Below, piece after piece: positions 1-6,238 of a DNA stretch of 6,327 bases. Source of the stretch: Ruminococcaceae bacterium UBA3329 (GTDB taxonomy: Bacteria > Bacillota > Clostridia > Oscillospirales > Acutalibacteraceae). The notes under the pieces were generated by a model, which worked only from the letters and a program-made list of their open reading frames with translations, searched no databases and had not been told where the DNA came from. The DNA lies in the NCBI GenBank assembly GCA_002361875.1, contig DERX01000055.1, positions 1 through 6,327 on the forward strand, read 5' to 3'. Positions within the stretch are counted from its first letter, which is position 1; each line of letters opens with the position of its first letter. A program made the position numbers and the translations under genes.

Positions 1-90
1 ATTATATTTCTTAATTATACCAAACACTTGAAATAAAATCATTATATTTGTAAAAAAATTTTAAAATATATAGCGTAAAAGAGATTTTTT

Positions 91-99
91 TGTTATACT
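91..99 (+). promoter_or_regulatory. Weak candidate extended -10 promoter element ahead of the solute-binding protein gene
   Basis: The 117 bases before the first gene are extremely AT-rich and hold no convincing -35/-10 pair. The best candidate is TGTTATACT, which fits an extended -10 (TG, one base, TATACT). Nothing like TTGACA sits 17 bases upstream. The expected transcript start near 106 would put the ribosome binding site almost at the 5' end of the mRNA, which counts against it. A second weak option is TTGAAA at 28-33 with TAAAAA at 51-56, spaced by 17 bases. The true promoter may be either of these, or may lie beyond the window edge. Confidence 0.22.
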
Positions 100-117
100 T
101 TAAAAAGGTGATATTCA

Positions 118-1713
118 ATGAAAAGATTTTTTTGCGTTTTTTTTGCGCTTACATTATGTATAACATGTTTTTGCTCCTGCGGCAAAAAGGAAACATCGGG
201 TAAAAGCTTTGCGGCGGCGGTTTCGTCACTGCCCGGGACCTTTGACCCGCAAATAGCGGCGGAGGATGTGGAAAAAACAATAGCGCTTAACTGCTTTGAC
301 ACTCTTTTTCGCCCTGACGAAAACGGGACTTTGCAGTGCCTTGCCGCTGAAAGCTATTCCGTTTCCGCTGACGGACTAGTCTATACAATAAAACTTCGTG
401 GCGGTCTTAAATATTTTGTTCCGTCAAGCACTAAAAGCTTTATTAAAGAAAAAGGCGGTGCATTACCCGAAGGCATAACGGCTGACGATTTTGTATTCGG
501 CATCACAAGAGGGATACTGCCTGAAACAAAGGCGGCGGATTTTGCTCTTCTGTCAAACATAAAAAATGCAGAGGCGGTACATAACGGTAAAGCTGACAAA
601 GCTTCCCTCGGTATTCGCGCAAAGAGTGCAGACACGCTTGTTATTACGCTCGAAAAGCCCGACAGCAATTTTCTTTTTGCGCTGTCCCAACCGATTTGCG
701 CCCCCTGCAACGAGCAATTTTTTAATCTCACCGCAGGAAGATACGGACTTGAAGTAAAATATACCGTTTTCAGCGGCGGGTTTTATGTTTCGGGAATATC
801 TGATAAAAATTATGTCACAATTTCAAAAAACAGTGAATACGCAGGCGAAAATGCGGCGGTTCCTGGCTCGGTTACATTTTATTTAAATGAGGATTATTCG
901 CAGGTTGCGTCTAAAATTAAAAAAGGAAATTTTGACTGTGCGTTTTTGGACAGTGCGTTTAAAAAAGACGCAGGCTCAAAAATTGCAGAAACAGCACTTC
1001 AAAATATTACATATACTCTTGTGTTTAATTTTTCACAGGAACGTTTTGCATCTTTAAATTTGCGAAAGGGTCTCGTTTCAGCTATTGATTTTTCTGCATT
1101 TTCCGAAACACGGGCAGATGGAATTGTTGCTCCCGATTATCTTTTGTCAGGTGAAAAAATTTCAAACAGAAGCGTAAGCACGGCAAGCACTAATATTGAC
1201 AGCGCAAGAAAAATGCTGACTGACGCGCTCGCAGAGCTTGATGTTTCAACATTGGATATCAGAATTTTATGTACAAATGACACGCAGGACATTGCAAAAA
1301 GTATAGTAAATTCTTGGCAAAAAAATATCGGCGTTGAGCTTAACGGCACGGTGTCGGCACTGGAACAAAAGGATTTCGATTCGTCAATTCGGGGGAAAGA
1401 TTTTGACATAGCTCTTTACCCGCTTACCTCATCTTCATCTGACGCTAAATCGGTTTTATCCGTGTTTACAAGCGGCAGTAATTTGAATTTTGCAGGGTAT
1501 AAATCAGAGGAATACGACAGAATATTTAATGATTTAACGGAAAATCCGACACAGGAAAATCTTACCTATGCGCAGAGCTTTCTTATTGAAAATGCAATAG
1601 TAACCCCAATACAGTTTGACTCAAAATATTTTGTCTGCGCTGAAAATGTCAGCGGAATTTACTTTGTGTATGACGCATCTAACATCTATTTCGGCAAAGG
1701 GAGAAAAGAATGA
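118..1713 (+). CDS. ABC transporter substrate-binding lipoprotein, family 5 (peptide/oligopeptide-binding type)
   Basis: This is a 531-residue extracellular solute-binding protein of the SBP_bac_5 family, whose members capture peptides, nickel chelates or sugars for ABC importers. The N-terminus is a lipoprotein signal: MKRFF, a hydrophobic stretch (about 4-18), then a lipobox-like FCSC with the acylated cysteine probably C21. The mature protein would be tethered to the outer face of the membrane. Family landmarks are FDPQIA (42-47), the N-x-F-D-x-L region (58-63), the SADGLVYTIKLR block (83-94) and GYKSEEYDRI (460-469) near the C-terminus. The start is supported by the ribosome binding site AAGGTGA at 105-111. 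Length is normal for the family. No permease or ATPase gene is nearby, so it is an orphan binding protein, and its ligand cannot be read from sequence. Its stop overlaps the next start (ATGA, 1710-1713). Confidence 0.9.
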   Translation: MKRFFCVFFALTLCITCFCSCGKKETSGKSFAAAVSSLPGTFDPQIAAEDVEKTIALNCFDTLFRPDENGTLQCLAAESYSVSADGLVYTIKLRGGLKYFVPSSTKSFIKEKGGALPEGITADDFVFGITRGILPETKAADFALLSNIKNAEAVHNGKADKASLGIRAKSADTLVITLEKPDSNFLFALSQPICAPCNEQFFNLTAGRYGLEVKYTVFSGGFYVSGISDKNYVTISKNSEYAGENAAVPGSVTFYLNEDYSQVASKIKKGNFDCAFLDSAFKKDAGSKIAETALQNITYTLVFNFSQERFASLNLRKGLVSAIDFSAFSETRADGIVAPDYLLSGEKISNRSVSTASTNIDSARKMLTDALAELDVSTLDIRILCTNDTQDIAKSIVNSWQKNIGVELNGTVSALEQKDFDSSIRGKDFDIALYPLTSSSSDAKSVLSVFTSGSNLNFAGYKSEEYDRIFNDLTENPTQENLTYAQSFLIENAIVTPIQFDSKYFVCAENVSGIYFVYDASNIYFGKGRKE

Positions 1714-2180
1714 CATCAAAAAGAAAGCTTTATGTTATAATCTCGTGGGTGCTTGTTGCGGCAGTGATGATTTTTATTTTCTTAATGTCGTCAGCAAACG
1801 GTGAAACATCTTCTGCTATGAGCAATTCTCTGCTTATGAGAATAATTGAGCTTACGGGGCTTGACATTTCGTCACATTTTATACGGAAAGCGGCGCATTT
1901 CAGTGAATTTGCGGCTTTGTCATTTTTGCTTTCAAATGCGTTTTTCTCCACATTCAATACTAAAAAAGCACCCGTTGTTGCATTCCCTTTAGCCTGTCTT
2001 TATGCGGTTACGGACGAAATACATCAGCTTTTTTCGGACGGGCGTGCGTGCAGTGTAAAGGATATGCTTATTGACTCTTCAGGCGCACTTTTAGGAGCAG
2101 TTTTATTTACATTTATAATTTTAATTTATATAAAATACACCGAAAGGAAAAAAGACAATGGCAATATTAAGACCCTTTAA
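1710..2180 (+). CDS. VanZ-like family integral membrane protein
   Basis: A 156-residue membrane protein with the VanZ-like signature. It has R59-K60-x2-H63-F64-x2-F67 at the start of the second hydrophobic segment, then D102-E103-I104-H105-Q106, G111-R112 and acidic residues D118 and D122 before the last helix. Hydrophobic stretches at about 7-26, 62-80, 87-101 and 125-142 suggest four membrane segments, with a basic C-terminal tail. VanZ of Enterococcus gives low-level teicoplanin resistance by an unknown mechanism. Most chromosomal relatives have no known function, so resistance should not be assumed. An AGGGAG ribosome binding site (1698-1703) lies six bases before the ATG, inside the end of the preceding gene. 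The 4-base overlap upstream and 23-base overlap downstream point to translational coupling in one operon. Confidence 0.88.
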   Translation: MTSKRKLYVIISWVLVAAVMIFIFLMSSANGETSSAMSNSLLMRIIELTGLDISSHFIRKAAHFSEFAALSFLLSNAFFSTFNTKKAPVVAFPLACLYAVTDEIHQLFSDGRACSVKDMLIDSSGALLGAVLFTFIILIYIKYTERKKDNGNIKTL

Positions 2181-3402
2181 GGCAATAAGACCCGTTTCCG
2201 ACAAGGCGGATAAGGTCGGAGCACTGCCTTATGATGTAATGAATTCAGACGAAGCAAGAGAAATGGTAAAGGGAAATCCTTACTCATTCCTTCATGTTGA
2301 CAAGGCGGAGATTGACCTGCCGAAAGACACATACATATACGATGAAAAGGTGTACGAAAAGGCAAAGGAAAATCTTGAAAAGCTAATTTCAGACGGCATT
2401 TTAGCGCAGGACGCAAAGCCTATGCTCTACATTTACCGCCAGATTATGAACGGCAGAGCGCAAACAGGGCTTGTCGGCTGTACCGCCGTTGACGATTACA
2501 TTGACAATATAATTAAAAAGCACGAATTTACCCGTGCGGACAAAGAGGCGGACAGAATTCATCATGTTGACACCTGCAATGCAAACACAGGGCCGATTTT
2601 CTTAACCCACCGTGAAAATGCAACTGTGTCAAATATTGTTGAAAGTTGGAAAGATAACCACACACCCGTGTACGATTTCATAAGTGACGACGGCATTTCG
2701 CAGACTGTTTGGGTGATTGACGATGACAGTACGGTTGAAGCACTTGTAAACGAATATGCAAAAATTCCCTATCTTTACATTGCGGACGGTCACCACCGCT
2801 GTGCTTCTGCCGTTAAGGTAGGCGAAAAGCGCAGAGCGGGCAGTGAATATGACAAAAACGCCGAATTCAACTTCTTCCTTTCGGTAATTTTCCCGTGTAA
2901 CGAGCTTAAAATTATGGATTACAACCGTGTAATTGCCGATTTAAACGGGCTTGAAAGTGAAGAGTTTATCGCAAAAATCAGTGAAAAATTTACTGTAAAA
3001 AAGATGGGCGAAGAGTCGTATTCTCCGAAAGAACGCCATACCTTCGGAATGTTCCTTGACGGCGAGTGGTATTGCCTTTCGGCAAAGGAAGATTTTATTA
3101 ACGAAAATGACCCTGTCGAGTGTCTTGATGTTTCAATTCTTCAAAATAATCTTATTTCACCTGTGCTCGGCATTGACGACCCGAGAACGGACAAGCGCAT
3201 TGATTTTGTCGGCGGAATAAGAGGACTGGGGGAGCTTGAAAGACGGGTAAATGGGGGAATGAAAATTGCATTTTCAATGTACCCGACCTCTCTTTCGGAG
3301 CTTATGAACATTGCGGACGCAGGCAAGGTTATGCCGCCGAAATCCACATGGTTTGAACCGAAGCTGTTATCGGGACTGTTTATTCACAGTTTGTCGGAAT
3401 GA
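2158..3402 (+). CDS. DUF1015 family protein (SerA/SerC-associated type in clostridia, function unproven)
   Basis: A 414-residue soluble protein with clear DUF1015 (PF06245) landmarks. These are the N-terminal RPFKAIRP (5-12) followed by LPYDVMNSDEAR (23-34), PYSFLHVDKAEIDLP (41-55), H122-E123-x-T125-R126 with K129-E130-x2-R133, the ADGHHR motif (209-214), and MPPKSTWFEPKL (392-403) near the C-terminus. No signal peptide or membrane segment is visible, so it should be cytoplasmic. Length matches the family. From general knowledge, this family often lies beside serine-biosynthesis genes (serA, serC) in anaerobes. Those genes are absent here and no reaction is assigned. The DGHHR motif recalls the G-x-H-R loop of ParB/sulfiredoxin-fold enzymes such as free serine kinase, but that is only an analogy. 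The ATG at 2158 has an AAAGGA-type ribosome binding site at about 2143-2148. It is the last gene of the plus-strand operon. Confidence 0.88.
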   Translation: MAILRPFKAIRPVSDKADKVGALPYDVMNSDEAREMVKGNPYSFLHVDKAEIDLPKDTYIYDEKVYEKAKENLEKLISDGILAQDAKPMLYIYRQIMNGRAQTGLVGCTAVDDYIDNIIKKHEFTRADKEADRIHHVDTCNANTGPIFLTHRENATVSNIVESWKDNHTPVYDFISDDGISQTVWVIDDDSTVEALVNEYAKIPYLYIADGHHRCASAVKVGEKRRAGSEYDKNAEFNFFLSVIFPCNELKIMDYNRVIADLNGLESEEFIAKISEKFTVKKMGEESYSPKERHTFGMFLDGEWYCLSAKEDFINENDPVECLDVSILQNNLISPVLGIDDPRTDKRIDFVGGIRGLGELERRVNGGMKIAFSMYPTSLSELMNIADAGKVMPPKSTWFEPKLLSGLFIHSLSE

Positions 3403-3433
3403 CATTTGACTAAATTGATAAAGAACGAAAATA

Positions 3434-3471
3434 AAAGCCGAAATTCACAGCTTGAAGTGAATTTCGGCTTT
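3434..3471. terminator. Bidirectional rho-independent terminator between convergent operons
   Basis: The arms 3434-3448 and 3457-3471 form a perfect 15-bp stem (AAAGCCGAAATTCAC and its complement) around an 8-base loop. Read on the minus strand, the stem is followed by a T-rich tail (TATTTTCGTTC), a good terminator for the CooT-like gene, which ends about 35 bases away. On the plus strand the T-run is only the last three stem bases, so termination of the DUF1015 operon may be weaker. The position, between two convergent stop codons, fits a shared terminator. Confidence 0.88.
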
Positions 3472-3506
3472 AAACTATTCTGCATTTAATTTTGCTTTAT
3501 GCTGAC

Positions 3507-3695
3507 TTATGTCATTTTTACCGTTATTACATTTTCCATAAGATCAATGCAATCTATCTCGGCATCTATTTCGGTTTTAACTCCTAAAATATTTATAAGA
3601 ATAAGCTTTCCGTTTTCGGTTCTTACCCCTGCAACATTTTCCTGAATGAGTTTTTTCTCATTTCCGTTTAGCGAATAGACAGTTGAAAGACACAT
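3507..3695 (-). CDS. cooT: CooT family nickel-binding protein
   Basis: A 62-residue protein beginning MCLSTVY, the hallmark of the CooT family (PF10133). It is followed by a short beta-rich body containing the pattern ENVAGVRTENGKLILINILG (19-38). In Rhodospirillum rubrum, CooT is an accessory factor for nickel insertion into carbon monoxide dehydrogenase, and Cys2 is required for Ni(II) binding. That cysteine is present here and would become N-terminal after methionine removal. No CO dehydrogenase gene is in the window, so the client enzyme is unknown and the symbol is given at family level only. The ribosome binding site AAAGGAG (plus-strand 3704-3710) lies inside the last codons of the upstream histidine-rich gene, eight bases from the ATG. 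Only three bases separate the two genes. A terminator follows downstream. Confidence 0.87.
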   Translation of the reverse strand: MCLSTVYSLNGNEKKLIQENVAGVRTENGKLILINILGVKTEIDAEIDCIDLMENVITVKMT

Positions 3696-3698
3696 TAT

Positions 3699-3929
3699 TT
3701 ACTCTCCTTTCATTATTTTAAGAGCTGTGCGAAGCTTTTCATTGCCGCTGTTCATAAGCGAAACTGCCTCGTGAATAAGCGAAGCGGCGTCAGAAGGCAC
3801 GCTGTGAGCAATTTTATGAAGCTCCTCGGCATGGTGTTCATTATGCCCTGTCATGTACTCAAGCAGAGCCAGCGTTTCCTCAGGAGAGTTTGCATTTGTG
3901 TGTGAATGTGTGTGATTGTGATTTTCCAT
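3699..3929 (-). CDS. Small histidine-rich protein, putative metal-binding partner of CooT
   Basis: A 76-residue protein with ten histidines and no cysteine. The N-terminus has alternating histidines (H4, H6, H8, H10: NHNHTHSH), the kind of flexible tail common in nickel, zinc or cobalt chaperones and transporters. The rest looks helical and contains H29, H32-H33, H38, H42 and H53, including GHNEHHAEEL (28-37). No signal peptide or membrane segment is seen. I do not recognise a named family. Metal binding is inferred from composition and from the CooT gene three bases downstream, whose ribosome binding site overlaps this gene's last codons. The frame could be opened six codons earlier at a TTG (3947), but GGAAAGGA at 3938-3945 sits eight bases before the ATG at 3929 and would be used up by the TTG start, so the ATG is chosen. 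Confidence 0.8.
   Translation of the reverse strand: MENHNHTHSHTNANSPEETLALLEYMTGHNEHHAEELHKIAHSVPSDAASLIHEAVSLMNSGNEKLRTALKIMKGE
3704..3710 (-). promoter_or_regulatory. CooT ribosome binding site embedded in the preceding gene
   Basis: The minus-strand sequence AAAGGAG, eight bases before the CooT ATG, also encodes the last codons of the histidine-rich protein. Ribosomes finishing the first gene would cover this site, so the two products are likely made together in a coupled ratio. Confidence 0.75.
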
Positions 3930-3937
3930 TTTTAAAA

Positions 3938-3945
3938 TCCTTTCC
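3938..3945 (-). promoter_or_regulatory. Ribosome binding site deciding the start of the histidine-rich gene
   Basis: The minus-strand sequence GGAAAGGA lies eight bases before the ATG at 3929. It overlaps the alternative TTG codon at 3945-3947, which makes the shorter 76-residue product the likely one. Confidence 0.75.
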
Positions 3946-3985
3946 AAATATGAAATAGTTTATGTGTCTTAATGTTCTAACAGGA

Positions 3986-4672
3986 CTATCTGAACTTTCG
4001 CAAATATTCCTTTTGCTCCTTTGTTATTCGGTAGCTTTCGCAGGATTTTTGTATAGTCTTGCGGTGCGTCCATTCGTCAAGACTGCGGTTTTCGATAATC
4101 TTCACAGCCTCGTCCCACTGCTTTGCAAGTGCTGTTGCGAAAAACCATGCCTGCATCATTTTTATGTAGTATTCGTCACTTTTTATATCTGCAATTCTTG
4201 AAAAATAGGACTTGTCAAAATCTTCATCAAGAAAATGGCACATAATCATTCCTATGGCAAAACGCTTTGTGTAAACCTCGTCGCTGCTCAACCAAATGTC
4301 AATATCATTTTTTAACTTATCACGGTTCTTCGCAAAGGCTTTCGGCTTTAAAAGGTCACAGGTCGCCCAGTTGTCAACATAAGGCAAAAAAGCGTTTATA
4401 TAATCAACAGACTGTTCATAATCCTTGCACTCCGCAATAATAAATCCGTGCAGATTATTTTCATCATAATATTTGTGCGGTAAATCGGACAAAAATGTAT
4501 CAATCTCGGGGTGATTACGATATTCCTTTGCGAGCTTTTTGACGGTCGGCGTGCGCACGCCGATTATTTTTTCGGGCGGAATATTCGGAATAAGTCTTGC
4601 GTGAAATTGCTTGTAGCCCTCATCGGCATTTTCAAAAAGCGTTTCTCTTATTTCGTCTGTTATAATATTCAT
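3986..4672 (-). CDS. DNA alkylation repair protein, AlkD-like HEAT-repeat family
   Basis: A 228-residue protein of the AlkD-like DNA alkylation repair family (PF08713). These all-helical, HEAT-like DNA glycosylases remove positively charged lesions such as N3- and N7-alkylpurines without flipping the base. The YVDNWATCDLL segment (98-108) places W102 and D106 four residues apart, as W109 and D113 are in Bacillus cereus AlkD. R137 (KRFA) and W176 (QAWFFATALAK) are 39 residues apart, as AlkD R148 and W187 are. All four active-site positions therefore appear kept, which favours a working enzyme over the inactive paralogues known in the family. The C-terminal WTHRKTIQKSCESYRI (201-216) is also typical of this subgroup. 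AGGAAAG lies just before the ATG. The gene begins just after a terminator hairpin that follows the radical SAM gene, and 56 bases separate it from the histidine-rich gene. A separate promoter was not found. Confidence 0.9.
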   Translation of the reverse strand: MNIITDEIRETLFENADEGYKQFHARLIPNIPPEKIIGVRTPTVKKLAKEYRNHPEIDTFLSDLPHKYYDENNLHGFIIAECKDYEQSVDYINAFLPYVDNWATCDLLKPKAFAKNRDKLKNDIDIWLSSDEVYTKRFAIGMIMCHFLDEDFDKSYFSRIADIKSDEYYIKMMQAWFFATALAKQWDEAVKIIENRSLDEWTHRKTIQKSCESYRITKEQKEYLRKFR

Positions 4673-4688
4673 ATTGCTTTCCTAATTT

Positions 4689-4717
4689 AAAACTGCCCTC
4701 TGTTTGAGAGCAGTTTT
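4689..4717 (-). terminator. Rho-independent terminator hairpin after the radical SAM gene
   Basis: Arms 4689-4700 and 4706-4717 form a 12-bp stem with a 5-base loop. Read as minus-strand RNA, one pair is a G-U wobble. Read as plus-strand RNA, the same pair is a C-A mismatch, so the hairpin is better suited to the minus strand and to the gene ending at 4723. The T-run on the minus strand is short (TTTTAAATT) and partly within the stem, so read-through into the AlkD-like gene, whose ribosome binding site starts a few bases later, is plausible. Confidence 0.72.
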
Positions 4718-4722
4718 TGCTT

Positions 4723-6177
4723 TTATTTGTTAATTGCACATTTCGCACAGTTTCCGTTACAGCCAAACTCTTTTTTGCCTTCTGCGGTGTCACGGTAATA
4801 CTGGGTGTGAGTGTCCTTATGCTTTGTTGAATTCCAAATTTCCTCTGCCTTAGGCGCCCAAGCGGCGGCATAACAGTCGCATTTTGAGCAAAGCTCGTCA
4901 GCGGACTCGGCTACTATTAAATCCGTGGATTTTGCCCCTGACTGTGCAACCATTTTGCGAAGCATATCGGGGTTTTCAAGCATGGGGCACGGGCGTAAGT
5001 GATTGTCATTAAACGGCTGATTTTTATAATACGCCGTGAACAGGGGAGAGCGCAGAGCCTCTAAAAGAGTGTGTGTGCGGATATTTGCGTCCGAGTAGTG
5101 AATGAAAACACAAGGCTCAATGTCGCCTGCGGAGTTGATGTGAAAATAGTTTCTGCCGCCTGCAATGCACCCGCCGACATATTCGGCATCGTTTTGGAAA
5201 TCCATAACAAAAATAGGGTTGCCTGTCTTGCTGTTACGCGTTTCCCGAAGCCATTTATACATTCTTTCACGCTGTGCGGGAGTTGGAATAAGCTCAACAT
5301 CAGCGTCGTGACCTACGGGCATATAGTTAAAGTACAGTGCATATTTAGCACCCTCGTCTATAAGCATTTTCATAAAGGCTCTGTCTGTAACAGCCTCAAT
5401 ATTTTTGCTCGTGTAGCAGATTGAAACGCCGAAAAGGCACTTGGTTTCTTTAAGAAGCTTCATAGCGTTCATTGTGGTTTTGTAAGCACCGTCGCCCCTG
5501 CGCCAGTCGTTCGTTTCTTCACTGCCCTCAATGCTTAAGGCCAAAGAAATGTTGCCTGCCTCTTTCATATCGTCGCAGAATTTTTGGTCAACAAGAGTAG
5601 CGTTCGTGTAAATGACAAATACGCAGTCCTTATTGTTCTTCGCAAGCTCAACAACATCTTTTTTGCGCACAAGCGGCTCGCCGCCCGTAAGCATATAAAA
5701 ATGTGTTCCAAGCTCCTTACCCTGTGACACTATTGACTGCATCTCTTCATTCGAGAGGTTGTGCTTGTGACCGTATTCCGCCGCCCAGCAGCCCTTGCAC
5801 TTAAGGTTGCAGGCGCTTGTCGGGTCAAAAAGAATAATGAACGGAATATTGCATTTGTATTTTTCACGGTTCTCACGCACAGCCTTTGTGCCGTAAAGAC
5901 CTGCGTCCACGCCGAAGGATACAAGCATCTGCTTAAAAACATTACGGTCAAGGTCTTTTATAAGGCTCAACGCATATTGTGTCCAGATGTTGTCGGGGTC
6001 TTTGGCGGCGTCCTGAAACTTTTTGAAATTTTCGGGAGGGAAAACCTTGTTGAAAATAGGCTCAATTTTGTATGACATCTTAACAAGGTTGCCCTGCGGG
6101 TCCTTGTCAATGTATTTGAGCATTTTGTCAAGCAAAAGCTCTATTCCCTTTTTTTGCATATTGTAAGTAAAATTCAT
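4723..6177 (-). CDS. Radical SAM protein with SPASM-like C-terminal cysteine motifs
   Basis: A 484-residue radical SAM enzyme of unknown substrate, a type common in anaerobic Firmicutes. An N-terminal helical region (about 1-105) precedes the core. The cluster motif is C123-x3-C127-x2-C130 followed by W131, and GGEP at 165-168 is the SAM-binding motif. The C-terminal part has C337, then G351-x4-C356 (13 residues between C337 and the glycine, as in SPASM domains), C397, the group C430-x2-C433-x-C435, and a final C473-x3-C477-x2-C480. These could bind one or two auxiliary iron-sulfur clusters. Of 17 cysteines in total, most fall in these groups. SPASM-type proteins often modify peptides, but no precursor peptide gene is visible nearby, so that role is not assigned. 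AGGTGA lies before the ATG. A strong promoter and a palindromic candidate operator precede it, and a terminator follows it, so it may be transcribed largely alone. Confidence 0.88.
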   Translation of the reverse strand: MNFTYNMQKKGIELLLDKMLKYIDKDPQGNLVKMSYKIEPIFNKVFPPENFKKFQDAAKDPDNIWTQYALSLIKDLDRNVFKQMLVSFGVDAGLYGTKAVRENREKYKCNIPFIILFDPTSACNLKCKGCWAAEYGHKHNLSNEEMQSIVSQGKELGTHFYMLTGGEPLVRKKDVVELAKNNKDCVFVIYTNATLVDQKFCDDMKEAGNISLALSIEGSEETNDWRRGDGAYKTTMNAMKLLKETKCLFGVSICYTSKNIEAVTDRAFMKMLIDEGAKYALYFNYMPVGHDADVELIPTPAQRERMYKWLRETRNSKTGNPIFVMDFQNDAEYVGGCIAGGRNYFHINSAGDIEPCVFIHYSDANIRTHTLLEALRSPLFTAYYKNQPFNDNHLRPCPMLENPDMLRKMVAQSGAKSTDLIVAESADELCSKCDCYAAAWAPKAEEIWNSTKHKDTHTQYYRDTAEGKKEFGCNGNCAKCAINK

Positions 6178-6196
6178 ATCTTCACCTGATACTAAA

Positions 6197-6227
6197 CGCT
6201 ATTTAAACTATTTTAGTTGAAATAGCG
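6197..6227. promoter_or_regulatory. Near-perfect palindrome over the -10 box, candidate repressor operator
   Basis: Arms 6197-6210 and 6214-6227 are complementary at 13 of 14 positions (one A-G mismatch) around a 3-base centre. The outer half-sites are CGCTATTT and AAATAGCG, and the inner ones are AACTA and TAGTT. The centre falls on the -10 box of the radical SAM promoter. Because transcription should begin near 6203, inside the repeat, most of one arm would not be in the RNA. A DNA-binding site is therefore more likely than an mRNA hairpin. The regulator is not identifiable here. Its symmetry and position suit a dimeric repressor of MarR, TetR or similar type. Confidence 0.68.
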
Positions 6228-6238
6228 GATAAAGTCAA
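6210..6238 (-). promoter_or_regulatory. Sigma-A-type promoter of the radical SAM gene
   Basis: On the minus strand, TTGACT (plus-strand 6233-6238) and TAAAAT (6210-6215) are separated by exactly 17 bases, close to the vegetative consensus TTGACA/TATAAT. The predicted transcript start, near 6203, gives a leader of about 25 bases containing the AGGTGA ribosome binding site. The AT-rich 89 bases beyond the -35 box to the window end contain no gene or other site I could support. Confidence 0.8.

Noticed and set aside
118..1713. Nickel-binding NikA-type solute-binding protein, suggested by the CooT gene in the window.
   Set aside because: Family-5 binding proteins cannot be assigned a ligand from the motifs seen. 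The genes lie in opposite, separately transcribed operons, and no nikBCDE genes are present.
1710..2180. Glycopeptide resistance gene (vanZ).
   Set aside because: Only the VanZ-like membrane domain is present. No vanHAX, vanY or regulatory genes accompany it, and most chromosomal VanZ-like proteins have no shown role in resistance.
3699..3929. Metal-sensing CsoR/FrmR-type repressor, because of the histidine-rich N-terminus.
   Set aside because: The body lacks the RLxRxxGHLxxxxxM-type signature and the conserved cysteine of that family, so it does not look like a DNA-binding regulator.
3953..3962. The 10-base string AAATAGTTTA ahead of the histidine-rich gene also occurs, on the other strand, inside the radical SAM operator palindrome (6204-6213).
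   Set aside because: It covers only the inner part of the palindrome and has no symmetric partner here. A related 11-base string also appears just after the terminator at 3469-3479. In AT-rich DNA such matches are expected by chance.
4689..4717. Riboswitch or structured leader for the AlkD-like gene.
   Set aside because: Only one simple hairpin followed by a short T-run is present, with no room for an aptamer domain. A terminator for the preceding gene explains it.
5071..5424. Open plus-strand frame of 117 codons inside the radical SAM gene.
   Set aside because: It lies wholly antisense to a gene with clear family motifs, has no good ribosome binding site, and resembles no protein I know. 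The same holds for the open frames at 5761-6075 (+) and 381-731 (-).
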